NCBI GenBank assembly: GCA_024641135.1
Contig: JAHEDS010000002.1
Location: 4,719 to 46,859, forward strand
Direction: 5' to 3'
Origin: Flavobacteriales bacterium
GTDB taxonomy: Bacteria > Bacteroidota > Bacteroidia > Flavobacteriales > Flavobacteriaceae
Length of the DNA stretch: 42,141 nucleotides
Shown piece after piece: positions 1 through 7,168 of the stretch. A program made the position numbers and the translations under genes. A model generated the notes under the pieces. The model was given only the letters and a program-made list of their open reading frames with translations, was not told where the DNA came from and ran no database searches. Position 1 is the stretch's first letter. Each line of letters opens with the position of its first letter.

Positions 1-483
1 TTAGCCGATTTAAATTATTTATATTCCGATAATAAAATGGATATAGACGGAACTGTTTTATTACGTTGTTCAAACAATGTTAAAGGTGTTATTTGTACCA
101 GTCAAATCGCTACGGGTGAAGAAAATAGTTTTATAGTGAAGATTTATGGTGATAAAGCTGGTTTAAAATGGGAGCAGGAAAATCCGAATTATTTATATCT
201 CATGGAAGATGGTAAGCCACTTCGGGTACTAAAACCAGGACATGCTTATAATAGTGCATTGTCATTAGATGGAACCAAATTACCACCTGGACATCCTGAA
301 GGAATCTTTGATTCTATGGGGAATATTTATAAAGGAGTTGCCAAAGCCATTAAAAAAGAGCCTTATAATCCTGGGGAATTTCCAACAATTGTTGATGGCG
401 TGCGTGGAATGAATTTTATTGAAAAAGCAGTAGAATCGCATAAAAAAGGAAATGTTTGGGTAACTATTGAAAATGTTAATTAA
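1..483 (+). CDS. Gfo/Idh/MocA-family oxidoreductase, C-terminal part (5' end outside window)
   Basis: The reading frame is open from the first base, so the first in-frame ATG at 37 is internal and the gene begins upstream of the window. The visible ~160 residues match the C-terminal alpha/beta domain of Gfo/Idh/MocA NAD(P)-dependent sugar oxidoreductases: a beta strand rich in small residues (VICTSQIATGEEN), then IYGDKAGLKWEQENPNYL, then the PPGHPEGIFDSMGNIY stretch. The N-terminal Rossmann fold is not present here. The stop codon overlaps the next ATG by one base (TAATG), so it is translationally coupled to the TIM-barrel gene. With that gene and two DUF1080 proteins it probably oxidises or isomerises a sugar or glycoside. 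The substrate is not identifiable from this sequence. Confidence 0.85.
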   Translation, partial: LADLNYLYSDNKMDIDGTVLLRCSNNVKGVICTSQIATGEENSFIVKIYGDKAGLKWEQENPNYLYLMEDGKPLRVLKPGHAYNSALSLDGTKLPPGHPEGIFDSMGNIYKGVAKAIKKEPYNPGEFPTIVDGVRGMNFIEKAVESHKKGNVWVTIENVN

Positions 484-1538
484 TGAAAACTATTAAAGGA
501 CCAGCTATATTTTTAGCACAATTTATGGATGAAAAGGCACCTTACAATTCCTTAGATGGATTGTGTAAGTGGGCCAGTGATTTGGGATATAAAGGTATTC
601 AAATGCCAACGTTAGATCCTCGATTAATTAATCTGTCCAAAGCTGCTGAAAGCCAAACTTATTGTGATGAGTTATTGGGGAAAATCAATTCTTATGGATT
701 GGAATTAACAGAACTTTCTACACATATACAAGGCCAATTAGTGGCGGTTCATCCTGCTCATGATATCATGTTCGATGTATTTGTGCCAAATCATTTAAAA
801 GGTAAGCCAAAAGAAAGAACAGCTTGGGCTGTTCAGGAAATGAAACACGCCGCTGTTGCTAGTAAAAGATTAAAATTAAAGGCTCATGCGACCTTTTCGG
901 GATCTTTATTGTGGCCCATGATGCATCCTTGGCCTCAACAACCAAAAGGGCTTGTTGAAATGGGATTTAGTGAACTAGCAGATCGTTGGTTGCCTATTTT
1001 AAATACATTTGATGAAAATGGAGTGGATGTATGTTATGAAGTGCACCCGGTGGAAGATATTCATGATGGCGATACCTTCGAACGTTTTCTTGAGGCTACA
1101 GGTAATCATAAACGAGTTAATATTTTATACGATCCGTCACACTTTGTACTTCAACAATTAGATTATATTACATATATAGATCATTATCATGAATTTATAA
1201 AAGCATTTCATGTTAAAGATTCTGAATTCAACCCCACAGGAAAAAAAGGAACTTTTGGAGGGTATAATGATTGGAAAGATAGAGCAGGGAGATATCGTTC
1301 GCCAGGAGACGGTCAAGTAGATTTTAAAAAGGTATTCTCTAAATTAACAGAATACGGATGTGATGTGTGGGCTGTTTTAGAATGGGAATGTGTCATTAAA
1401 AGTCCAGAACAAGGTGCTAGAGAGGGCGTTTCTTTTATCTCAGATCATATTATTGAAGCTACTAGTAAAGCATTTGACGATTTTGCGGGTGGTGGAAATT
1501 CTAATAAAGAACAATTAAAAAATATACTTGGTATTTAA
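483..1538 (+). CDS. Sugar phosphate isomerase/epimerase-like TIM-barrel protein
   Basis: This 351-residue protein has the AP-endonuclease-2/xylose-isomerase-like TIM-barrel pattern. An N-terminal barrel strand (LGYKGIQMPTLDP) is followed by metal-ligand regions: CYEVHPVEDIHDG (Glu/His), NILYDPSHFVLQ (Asp and His), FHVKDSEF (His and Asp) and AVLEWEC (Glu) near the C-terminus. This Glu/Asp/His/Glu set fits a divalent-metal epimerase, isomerase or lyase. No signal peptide is seen, so it is probably cytoplasmic. The start overlaps the stop of the upstream oxidoreductase by one base and the DUF1080 gene follows 11 bases later, so one operon is likely. In related clusters such proteins act on 3-keto sugars made by Gfo/Idh/MocA enzymes; that role is inferred from context. 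Confidence 0.85.
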   Translation: MKTIKGPAIFLAQFMDEKAPYNSLDGLCKWASDLGYKGIQMPTLDPRLINLSKAAESQTYCDELLGKINSYGLELTELSTHIQGQLVAVHPAHDIMFDVFVPNHLKGKPKERTAWAVQEMKHAAVASKRLKLKAHATFSGSLLWPMMHPWPQQPKGLVEMGFSELADRWLPILNTFDENGVDVCYEVHPVEDIHDGDTFERFLEATGNHKRVNILYDPSHFVLQQLDYITYIDHYHEFIKAFHVKDSEFNPTGKKGTFGGYNDWKDRAGRYRSPGDGQVDFKKVFSKLTEYGCDVWAVLEWECVIKSPEQGAREGVSFISDHIIEATSKAFDDFAGGGNSNKEQLKNILGI

Positions 1539-1549
1539 TCAAATAATTA

Positions 1550-2308
1550 ATGAAAATAGTTTTTAAAATAGGATTATTAACTTTATTGGCATTGCCATGT
1601 AATGCACAACAAAAAGTAGATGCAGAGCCTACAAAGCCCGAAGAAACAGAAATTTGGCAGCCAAAACCTAAAGTTGTAACAGTAAATCCAGAAACAGGGA
1701 TTCCATCAGATGCCATTATTCTATTTGATGGGACAAATTTTGATGAATGGATTTCAGCTGTCGACTCAACAAAAGTGCAATGGGATTTAAACGAAGATGG
1801 AAGTATGACTGTTAAAAATAAGGCAGGAGATATTCAAACAAAACGAAATTTCGGTAATGTACAACTACACATTGAATGGCGTTCTTCTCCAGAAAATACT
1901 GGTACAAATCAAAGCAAAAGTAATAGTGGCATTTTTCTTCAAAATAGATATGAGGTTCAAGTGTTAGATAATAATGATAATGATACTTATGTGAATGGAC
2001 AAGTTGGTTCTATTTATAAACAATCCATTCCTTTGGCAAAAGCTTCCTCAAAAACCGGTGATTGGAATACATATGATATAATTTATCATCAGCCAGAATT
2101 TGATTCAGAAGGAAATAAAACAAAATCGGGAAACATTACTGTAATACATAACGGAGTATTGATTCAAGATTATTATGAAATTAAAGGTACAACAGAATAT
2201 ATTGGTTGGCCTAAAAACAGGTCTCATGGACAAGCACCTTTAAAGTTACAGGACCACGGAGATAATAGCAAGGTTAGCTATAGAAATATTTGGTTAAGAG
2301 AATTGTAG
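1550..2308 (+). CDS. DUF1080 (3-keto-disaccharide hydrolase-like) secreted protein
   Basis: This 252-residue protein has an N-terminal signal peptide (hydrophobic LLTLLALPCNA, cleavage likely before QQ) and then a concanavalin-like DUF1080 domain. Family hallmarks are the opening IILFDGTNFDEW, the central NSGIFLQNRYEVQVLDN, and the closing LQDHGDNSKVSYRNIW. Members studied elsewhere cleave 3-keto-glycosides, by hydrolysis or elimination, after oxidation by Gfo/Idh/MocA enzymes, which fits the neighbours. It is probably periplasmic. The coding strand continues closely into a second DUF1080 gene. Domain assignment is firm; exact substrate and mechanism are inference. Confidence 0.88.
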   Translation: MKIVFKIGLLTLLALPCNAQQKVDAEPTKPEETEIWQPKPKVVTVNPETGIPSDAIILFDGTNFDEWISAVDSTKVQWDLNEDGSMTVKNKAGDIQTKRNFGNVQLHIEWRSSPENTGTNQSKSNSGIFLQNRYEVQVLDNNDNDTYVNGQVGSIYKQSIPLAKASSKTGDWNTYDIIYHQPEFDSEGNKTKSGNITVIHNGVLIQDYYEIKGTTEYIGWPKNRSHGQAPLKLQDHGDNSKVSYRNIWLREL

Positions 2309-2334
2309 AAATTCAACTCAAAAAACGTAAGAAA

Positions 2335-3087
2335 ATGAAGAATATAATTATGCTGGCATTGTTTGTTGTAACATTTACGGCTTGTAAAAAAGTGAACAAA
2401 GAAGAATCAATTAGTGTTGAATCTGATATCAAAGAAGTTGTATTAGAACCTGAATGGGTTTCATTGTTTGATGGGAATTCCTTTGATAATTGGAGGGGTT
2501 ATTTGAGTGATAGTATGTATCCAGAATGGACTATTGAAGATGGAGCCATGGTGTTTACTCCAGATATAAACAATACAACTGGAAATGGTAGTGGAAAAAA
2601 TATCATCACAAAAAACACCTATACTGACTTTATTTTATCATTGGAGTGGAAAATTTCTGAAGGTGGGAATAGCGGTATTTTTTGGAGTGTTCTTGAAGAT
2701 CCTAAGTTTAGTGAGGCATACCAAACAGGCCCAGAAATTCAGGTATTGGACAACGCAAAACATCCAGATTCCTTTGTTCCAGGTGGAACTCATAAAGCAG
2801 GGTCTCTTTACGATATGATAGCTTGCCCTCCAGAAATGATTAATCCGGCAGGAGAATGGAATTTATGTGTTTTGGAAATAAATCATAAAACCAACCTAGG
2901 TAAATTAAGTATGAATGGCCAAGAAGCTTTTACCTTTCCTGTTGGAGGTGCGGCATGGGAGGCGATGGTAGAAAATTCTAAATTTAAGGGATGGGAAGGT
3001 TTCGGAACTCACCATACAGGGCATATAGGTTTACAAGATCATGGTTATAAAATGTCTTTTAGAAACATTAAAATTAAAAACTTATAA
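2335..3087 (+). CDS. DUF1080 (3-keto-disaccharide hydrolase-like) lipoprotein
   Basis: This second DUF1080 paralogue has 250 residues from the ATG at 2335. An upstream in-frame start at 2290 overlaps the previous gene and would put charged residues ahead of the signal, so 2335 is preferred. The N-terminus (MKNIIMLALFVVTFTACKK) is a lipoprotein signal with the acylated Cys at residue 17. The domain runs from SLFDGNSFDNWRGY through GGNSGIFWSV and PEIQVLDNAKHPD to IGLQDHGYKMSFRNIKI. It is larger between the core motifs than the upstream copy, typical of the longer DUF1080 subgroup. It is probably membrane-anchored in the periplasm, working on the same keto-glycoside substrate class. A strong terminator follows directly. 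Confidence 0.88.
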   Translation: MKNIIMLALFVVTFTACKKVNKEESISVESDIKEVVLEPEWVSLFDGNSFDNWRGYLSDSMYPEWTIEDGAMVFTPDINNTTGNGSGKNIITKNTYTDFILSLEWKISEGGNSGIFWSVLEDPKFSEAYQTGPEIQVLDNAKHPDSFVPGGTHKAGSLYDMIACPPEMINPAGEWNLCVLEINHKTNLGKLSMNGQEAFTFPVGGAAWEAMVENSKFKGWEGFGTHHTGHIGLQDHGYKMSFRNIKIKNL

Positions 3088-3114
3088 AGAGTTAATTCTT
3101 TGAGTTTTAATATT

Positions 3115-3145
3115 AAAAGGAATTCCGTCATGAATTCCTTTTTTT
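3115..3145 (+). terminator. Rho-independent terminator ending the DUF1080 cluster
   Basis: An 11-bp perfect stem (AAAAGGAATTC paired with GAATTCCTTTT) closes a 6-nt loop CGTCAT and runs into a T tract. It lies 28 bases after the last DUF1080 stop codon and separates that cluster from the arginine leader region. Confidence 0.85.
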
Positions 3146-3264
3146 ATATTTCTAATTGTACTTAAAAAAACTACATTATTCATAACAATTAATTGATTTT
3201 AAATAACATTTGATAATTTTTTTAAAAAAGTAGAGGTTTTTAACAGTAGTATTAAATAAAAATA

Positions 3265-3272
3265 TAATTTTA
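3265..3272 (+). promoter_or_regulatory. Candidate -7 element for the arginine leader/operon
   Basis: TAATTTTA is one base off the Bacteroidota TAnnTTTG consensus and lies 4 bases before the ATG of the Arg-rich leader ORF. A T-rich stretch about 24 bases upstream could serve as the -33 element. If used, the transcript would start at or near the leader ATG. The match is imperfect and this is a prediction only. Confidence 0.35.
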
Positions 3273-3276
3273 CTCT

Positions 3277-3351
3277 ATGAATACATTAAAAAATAAAATA
3301 CGTCCTTCATCACCCGGTTTGCGCGTGCGTAATAATCGCCGCTGCTTTTAG
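3277..3351 (+). CDS. Arg-rich 24-residue leader peptide ORF upstream of the arginine operon
   Basis: The 24-codon ORF starts at ATG 3277 and stops at TAG 3349-3351. It contains five arginines, two adjacent near the end; residues 15-24 read LRVRNNRRCF. All five Arg codons are CGN (CGT, CGC, CGT, CGC, CGC), whereas the 17 Arg codons of the next two genes include no CGC and are mostly AGA. The ORF lies alone in a GC-richer patch inside an AT-rich 490-base gap ahead of the arginine genes. Together this suggests a leader peptide that senses charged tRNA-Arg. I see no strong terminator immediately after it, so the mechanism is open (see the mini-ORF and stems at 3460-3538). Conservation in relatives would decide. 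Confidence 0.55.
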   Translation: MNTLKNKIRPSSPGLRVRNNRRCF

Positions 3352-3459
3352 ACTTTAGTTAGCAAAACCAATACGTAATTTTAATTTTTTTTCATCTTGT
3401 ATAAACAATCATTCATAACATTTCAATATATATTCAATAGGTTAATAAAACACTATTTA

Positions 3460-3489
3460 ATGTGTCATATTTTTCCTCGTCGCCCGTAA
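3460..3489 (+). CDS. Nine-residue mini-ORF with tandem Arg codons overlapping a hairpin
   Basis: ATG at 3460 opens a mini-ORF encoding MCHIFPRRP and stopping at TAA 3487-3489. The two Arg codons (CGT CGC) and the Pro codon sit in or next to the 5' arm of the hairpin CGCCC-GTAA-GGGTG (3481-3494), and the stop lies in its loop. A ribosome paused at these Arg codons would open the hairpin. This may be a second control peptide for the arginine operon, or a chance ORF; it is too short to judge alone. Confidence 0.3.
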   Translation: MCHIFPRRP

Positions 3490-3538
3490 GGGTGTTAGAT
3501 ATATTTTTGATCTAGGTGAGTCCAGTTCAATATCTTAA
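3478..3538 (+). promoter_or_regulatory. Candidate structured RNA segment in the arginine operon 5' UTR
   Basis: A GNRA-capped hairpin (CGCCC, loop GTAA, GGGTG, 3481-3494) is followed by an outer stem AGATAT (3497-3502) with ATATCT (3530-3535). The outer stem encloses an imperfect inner hairpin CTAGG-TGAG-TCCAG (3512-3525). The GGGTG arm could alternatively pair with CACCC at 3311-3315 inside the Arg-rich leader ORF. The segment is less AT-rich than its surroundings. The rest of the 3146-3578 gap shows only AT-rich sequence. Function is unknown; regulation of the arginine genes is inferred from position. Confidence 0.35.
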
Positions 3539-3578
3539 ATAAGAAACTTTAAAATTTAATAAAAAAACAATACAATAA

Positions 3579-4196
3579 ATGGAAGTTGTAATTGCTGATA
3601 AATCCCATAGTAAGTACGCAGAGATTATTTGCGAAACCATTGCTGAGTCTGCTGCCGTGAGAGGCACTGGTATTGCTAGACGTACCCCAGAATATATTAT
3701 GACTAAAATGGAGAATGGCAATGCTGTAATAGCATTAGATGGTGATAATTTTGCCGGTTTTTGTTATATAGAAAAATGGGGGCATGGTAAATTTGTGGCC
3801 AATTCTGGCTTAATAGTTCATCCAAATTACAGAAATGGCGGTTTGGCAAAAAAAATAAAACATAAAATATTTCAACATTCAAGAACAAAGTTTCCAGATG
3901 CTAAAATATTTAGTATTACAACAGGTTTAGCAGTTATGAAATTAAATACCGATTTAGGTTATAAACCTGTGCCATTTTCAGAATTAACAGACGACCCTAC
4001 TTTTTGGGATGGTTGTCAAACATGCAAAAACTATGACGTTTTAACACGTACTGAAAGGAGAATGTGTTTGTGTACAGGCATGTTATATGACCCAAAAGCA
4101 AAAGATATTAATGAAAAGAAAGAAGTTAAATCAAAAGTGTTTCAAAGATTAAAACATATTAAAGAAACCATGTTTTTAAAAAAGGATAAGAAATGA
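3579..4196 (+). CDS. GNAT-family acyltransferase, probable N-acylglutamate synthase of the arginine operon
   Basis: This 205-residue GNAT protein has the acyl-CoA-binding segment VHPNYRNGGLAKKIKHKIF (residues ~80-98). It is the first gene of the arginine operon and overlaps argG by 4 bases (ATGA). No argA or argJ is seen in the operon, so this protein is the best candidate for acylating glutamate at the first step; Bacteroides arginine clusters also begin with a GNAT gene. Unusually, the C-terminal half carries Cys146, Cys149, Cys163 and Cys165 (CxxC then CxC), a possible metal site, and the protein ends in a Lys-rich tail. Whether the donor is succinyl-CoA or acetyl-CoA cannot be read from the sequence. 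Argininosuccinate-pathway context is firm; the reaction is inferred. Confidence 0.7.
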   Translation: MEVVIADKSHSKYAEIICETIAESAAVRGTGIARRTPEYIMTKMENGNAVIALDGDNFAGFCYIEKWGHGKFVANSGLIVHPNYRNGGLAKKIKHKIFQHSRTKFPDAKIFSITTGLAVMKLNTDLGYKPVPFSELTDDPTFWDGCQTCKNYDVLTRTERRMCLCTGMLYDPKAKDINEKKEVKSKVFQRLKHIKETMFLKKDKK

Positions 4197-5377
4197 GTTC
4201 AAAGAAAAAATTAGTTATAGCGTATAGTGGAGGGTTAGATACTTCTTATTGTGCGGTAAGTTTATCTAAGGAATATGATGTGCATGCTGTAAGCGTAAAT
4301 ACAGGTGGATTTACTCAAAATGAGATTGATATTATTGAAGCAAACGCCTATAAAATGGGTGTTTCTACATATAAAAACATAAATGCTGTTCCTTCATTTT
4401 ATCAGAAGGTAATTAAGTACTTGGTGTTTGGTAATGTGTTAAAAAATAACACCTATCCATTATCTGTAAGTGCAGAACGGATTATTCAAGCTATTGAAAT
4501 TGTAGAGTACGCAAAAAGTATAGATGCCGAATTTATTGCACATGGAAGTACTGGAGCAGGAAATGACCAAGTAAGATTTGACATGATTTTTCAGACCTTG
4601 GCACCGCATATCGAAATTATTACCCCAATCAGAGATAAAAAATTATCAAGACAAGAGGAAATTGATTATTTAAAAATGAATGGAATTGATATGTCCTGGG
4701 AGAAGGCTAAATACTCAGTTAATAAAGGTCTTTGGGGAACCAGCGTTGGCGGACAAGAAACCTTGACTTCTGAAAAGCCTTTGCCTAGCGAAGCGTATCC
4801 ATCTCAATTAAAAAAAGAAGGAGAAGAAAAGGTAAAGCTAACTTTTGAAAAAGGGGAGTTAGTGGCTTTAAATAGTATAAAAAATGAGCCACAAAAAAAC
4901 ATAGAATTGTTAAATAATTTAGCATCATCATTTGCCATTGGAAGAGATATACATGTAGGAGATACTATCGTTGGAATTAAAGGTCGTGTAGGTTTTGAGG
5001 CTGCGGCAGCCTTGATTATTATAAAAGCGCATCATCTTTTAGAAAAGCATACACTCACAAAATGGCAATTACAGCATAAAGAATACTTAGCTAGTTTTTA
5101 TGGTATGCATTTGCATGAAGGACAGTATTTAGATCCCGTGATGCGAAATATTGAGGCGTTTTTACATAATAGCCAAGAGGCGGTTAGCGGTGACGTTACT
5201 GTAAGTTTAAGACCTTATCACTTTTCTTTAGATGGCGTTATTTCCAAGCACGATTTAATGAATGCCAAGTTTGGAAGTTATGGAGAAGAAAACAAAGGCT
5301 GGACTCCAGATGAAGCAAAAGGATTTATAAAAATTGTTGGAAATCAAAATAAAATTTATCAACAAGTAAACTCATAA
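4193..5377 (+). CDS. argG: Argininosuccinate synthase
   Basis: It ligates citrulline and aspartate using ATP to give argininosuccinate. The 394-residue length is normal for ArgG. The N-terminal ATP loop reads VIAYSGGLDTSYC (residues ~8-20). The HGSTGAGNDQVRFD segment that binds citrulline/aspartate and the later GRVGFEAAAALIIIKAHHLLEK helix are both present. It starts within the stop of the GNAT gene (ATGA overlap), and argC follows after three bases, so it lies inside a tightly packed operon. Nothing suggests truncation. Confidence 0.97.
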   Translation: MSSKKKLVIAYSGGLDTSYCAVSLSKEYDVHAVSVNTGGFTQNEIDIIEANAYKMGVSTYKNINAVPSFYQKVIKYLVFGNVLKNNTYPLSVSAERIIQAIEIVEYAKSIDAEFIAHGSTGAGNDQVRFDMIFQTLAPHIEIITPIRDKKLSRQEEIDYLKMNGIDMSWEKAKYSVNKGLWGTSVGGQETLTSEKPLPSEAYPSQLKKEGEEKVKLTFEKGELVALNSIKNEPQKNIELLNNLASSFAIGRDIHVGDTIVGIKGRVGFEAAAALIIIKAHHLLEKHTLTKWQLQHKEYLASFYGMHLHEGQYLDPVMRNIEAFLHNSQEAVSGDVTVSLRPYHFSLDGVISKHDLMNAKFGSYGEENKGWTPDEAKGFIKIVGNQNKIYQQVNS

Positions 5378-5380
5378 ATT

Positions 5381-6358
5381 ATGATACAAGTTGGGATTAT
5401 TGGTGGTGCGGGTTACACCGCTGGAGAATTAATTAGATTACTCATCTTTCATAAAAAAACAGAGATTAATTTTGTTTATAGCACTTCAAATGCTGGAAAC
5501 TTAATTAGCAAAGTGCATCAAGATTTAGAAGGAAGTTTAAATTTAAAATTCACAGATACTATTAATCCTAATGTAGATGTGTTATTTTTATGTTTAGGTC
5601 ATGGTAATTCTGTAAAGTTTTTAAAAGCAAATGCATTTTCTATAAAAACGAAAATAATCGATTTAGGGAATGATTTTAGATTAGAAAAAGACAAGGTTTT
5701 TGAAAATAAAACCTTTGTTTATGGGTTGCCCGAACTTCAAAAAGGTGCCATAAAAAAGGCAAATTATATTGCCAACCCTGGCTGTTTTGCAACCGCAATT
5801 CAATTAGCATTATTGCCATTAGCAAGCCATGACTTACTTAAAAAAGATGTTCATGTAAATGCTGTTACTGGTGCTACGGGAGCAGGAACTTCATTGTCTG
5901 AAACAACCCATTTTTCGTGGCGAGACAATAATTTTTCATATTATAAACCCTTTACACATCAACATTTAGGAGAAATTAATCAATCGGTTAAGCAGTTACA
6001 AAAATCATTTGATTCTGAAATTCTTTTTATGCCAAATAGAGGTAATTTTTCCAGAGGTATATTCGCAACGGTTTATACTGATTTTGAAGGTTCACTTGAA
6101 GAGGCAAACCAGCTTTATAAAGCATATTATCAAGAAGCTGAATATACATTTGTTTCGGATGAAGAGTTGCATTTAAAGCAAGTTGTAAATACCAATAAGT
6201 GTCTTATACAATTACATAAATACAAAGGCAAGTTGCTTATAACTAGTGTTATAGATAATTTATTGAAAGGAGCATCTGGACAGGCAATTCAAAACATGAA
6301 TTTAATGTTTGGTTTTGATGAAACCGAAGGATTACAATTAAAGGCCAATTATTTTTAA
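5381..6358 (+). CDS. argC: N-acetyl/N-succinyl-gamma-glutamyl-phosphate reductase
   Basis: It performs NADPH-dependent reduction of acyl-glutamyl phosphate to the semialdehyde. The 325-residue protein has the N-terminal Rossmann motif GIIGGAGYTAGELIRLL and the catalytic Cys in NPGCFATAIQLALLPL (about residue 138). The TGATGAGTSLSE segment and the substrate-binding HQHLGEI follow. It is the third gene of the arginine operon, with 3-base and 14-base gaps to its neighbours. The acyl group (acetyl or succinyl) is set by the pathway; the transcarbamylase downstream points to succinyl. Confidence 0.95.
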   Translation: MIQVGIIGGAGYTAGELIRLLIFHKKTEINFVYSTSNAGNLISKVHQDLEGSLNLKFTDTINPNVDVLFLCLGHGNSVKFLKANAFSIKTKIIDLGNDFRLEKDKVFENKTFVYGLPELQKGAIKKANYIANPGCFATAIQLALLPLASHDLLKKDVHVNAVTGATGAGTSLSETTHFSWRDNNFSYYKPFTHQHLGEINQSVKQLQKSFDSEILFMPNRGNFSRGIFATVYTDFEGSLEEANQLYKAYYQEAEYTFVSDEELHLKQVVNTNKCLIQLHKYKGKLLITSVIDNLLKGASGQAIQNMNLMFGFDETEGLQLKANYF

Positions 6359-6372
6359 AATAAAACTAAAGA

Positions 6373-7167
6373 ATGAAAATAGCCATAATAGGAGCAGGAA
6401 ATTTAGGTAAATCTATTGCAAAAGGTTTAATAACTACAAATGCCATTACCACCTTATATTTAACAAGACGGAACCTAAATAGTGTTAAAGATTTTGACGG
6501 GTATAAAAATTTGTTTATTACAACAGATAATGCTGAAGCGGTTAAAAATTCAGATATTTTAATATTTGCGGTACAACCTGTTCATTTAGAGAAAATACTA
6601 ATTAATATAAAGCCATTATTAAATGAAAATCATGTGCTTATCTCAACCATCACTGGGTTTTCTATTTCCAGAATGGAAGGTATTGTAGGTGAAGATAAAT
6701 TTGTAATTAGAGCTATGCCTAATACAGCTATTGCTGTTGGGAAATCTATGACTTGTTTGTGTAGTAATGAAAAAGGAAAAGTTAGAATTAAAATTGCGGA
6801 AGCCATCTTTAATAGATTAGGGACATCAATAATTATTCCTGAAGAAAAAATGCAAGCGGCAACTGTTATTTGCGCAAGTGGTATTGCTTTTTGGATGCGT
6901 TTAATTCGTGCCACAACGCAAGGTGCTATTCAATTAGGTTTTGAAGCGAAGGAAGCTCAGGAGCTTGCGATGCAAACTTGTTTTGGTGCTGCTAGTTTAT
7001 TAATAGAATCTGGAAACCATCCTGAACAGGAAATAGATAGAGTTACAACCCCTATGGGTTGCACTATTGAAGGATTAAATGAAATGGAGCATCAGGGATT
7101 AAGTTCCTCATTAATTAAAGGTCTTGTTACTTCTTTCGAAAAAATTAATCAAATTAAAAAAAATTAA
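6373..7167 (+). CDS. proC: Pyrroline-5-carboxylate reductase
   Basis: It reduces pyrroline-5-carboxylate to proline with NAD(P)H. This 264-residue protein begins with the dinucleotide-binding MKIAIIGAGNLGKSIAKGL. It has the ProC domain signatures IRAMPNTAIAVGKSM and, near the C-terminus, VTTPMGCTIEGLNEMEHQGL, corresponding to the family pattern V.SPGGTT..GL with Met-Gly-Cys in place of Gly-Gly-Thr. Its place between argC and argD links proline and arginine synthesis, as in other Bacteroidota arginine clusters. The length is typical. Confidence 0.93.
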   Translation: MKIAIIGAGNLGKSIAKGLITTNAITTLYLTRRNLNSVKDFDGYKNLFITTDNAEAVKNSDILIFAVQPVHLEKILINIKPLLNENHVLISTITGFSISRMEGIVGEDKFVIRAMPNTAIAVGKSMTCLCSNEKGKVRIKIAEAIFNRLGTSIIIPEEKMQAATVICASGIAFWMRLIRATTQGAIQLGFEAKEAQELAMQTCFGAASLLIESGNHPEQEIDRVTTPMGCTIEGLNEMEHQGLSSSLIKGLVTSFEKINQIKKN

Positions 7168-7168
7168 A

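Noticed and set aside
7124-7168. Extended start for argD
   Set aside because: It overlaps proC and adds a Lys/Leu-rich stretch not found in ornithine aminotransferases.
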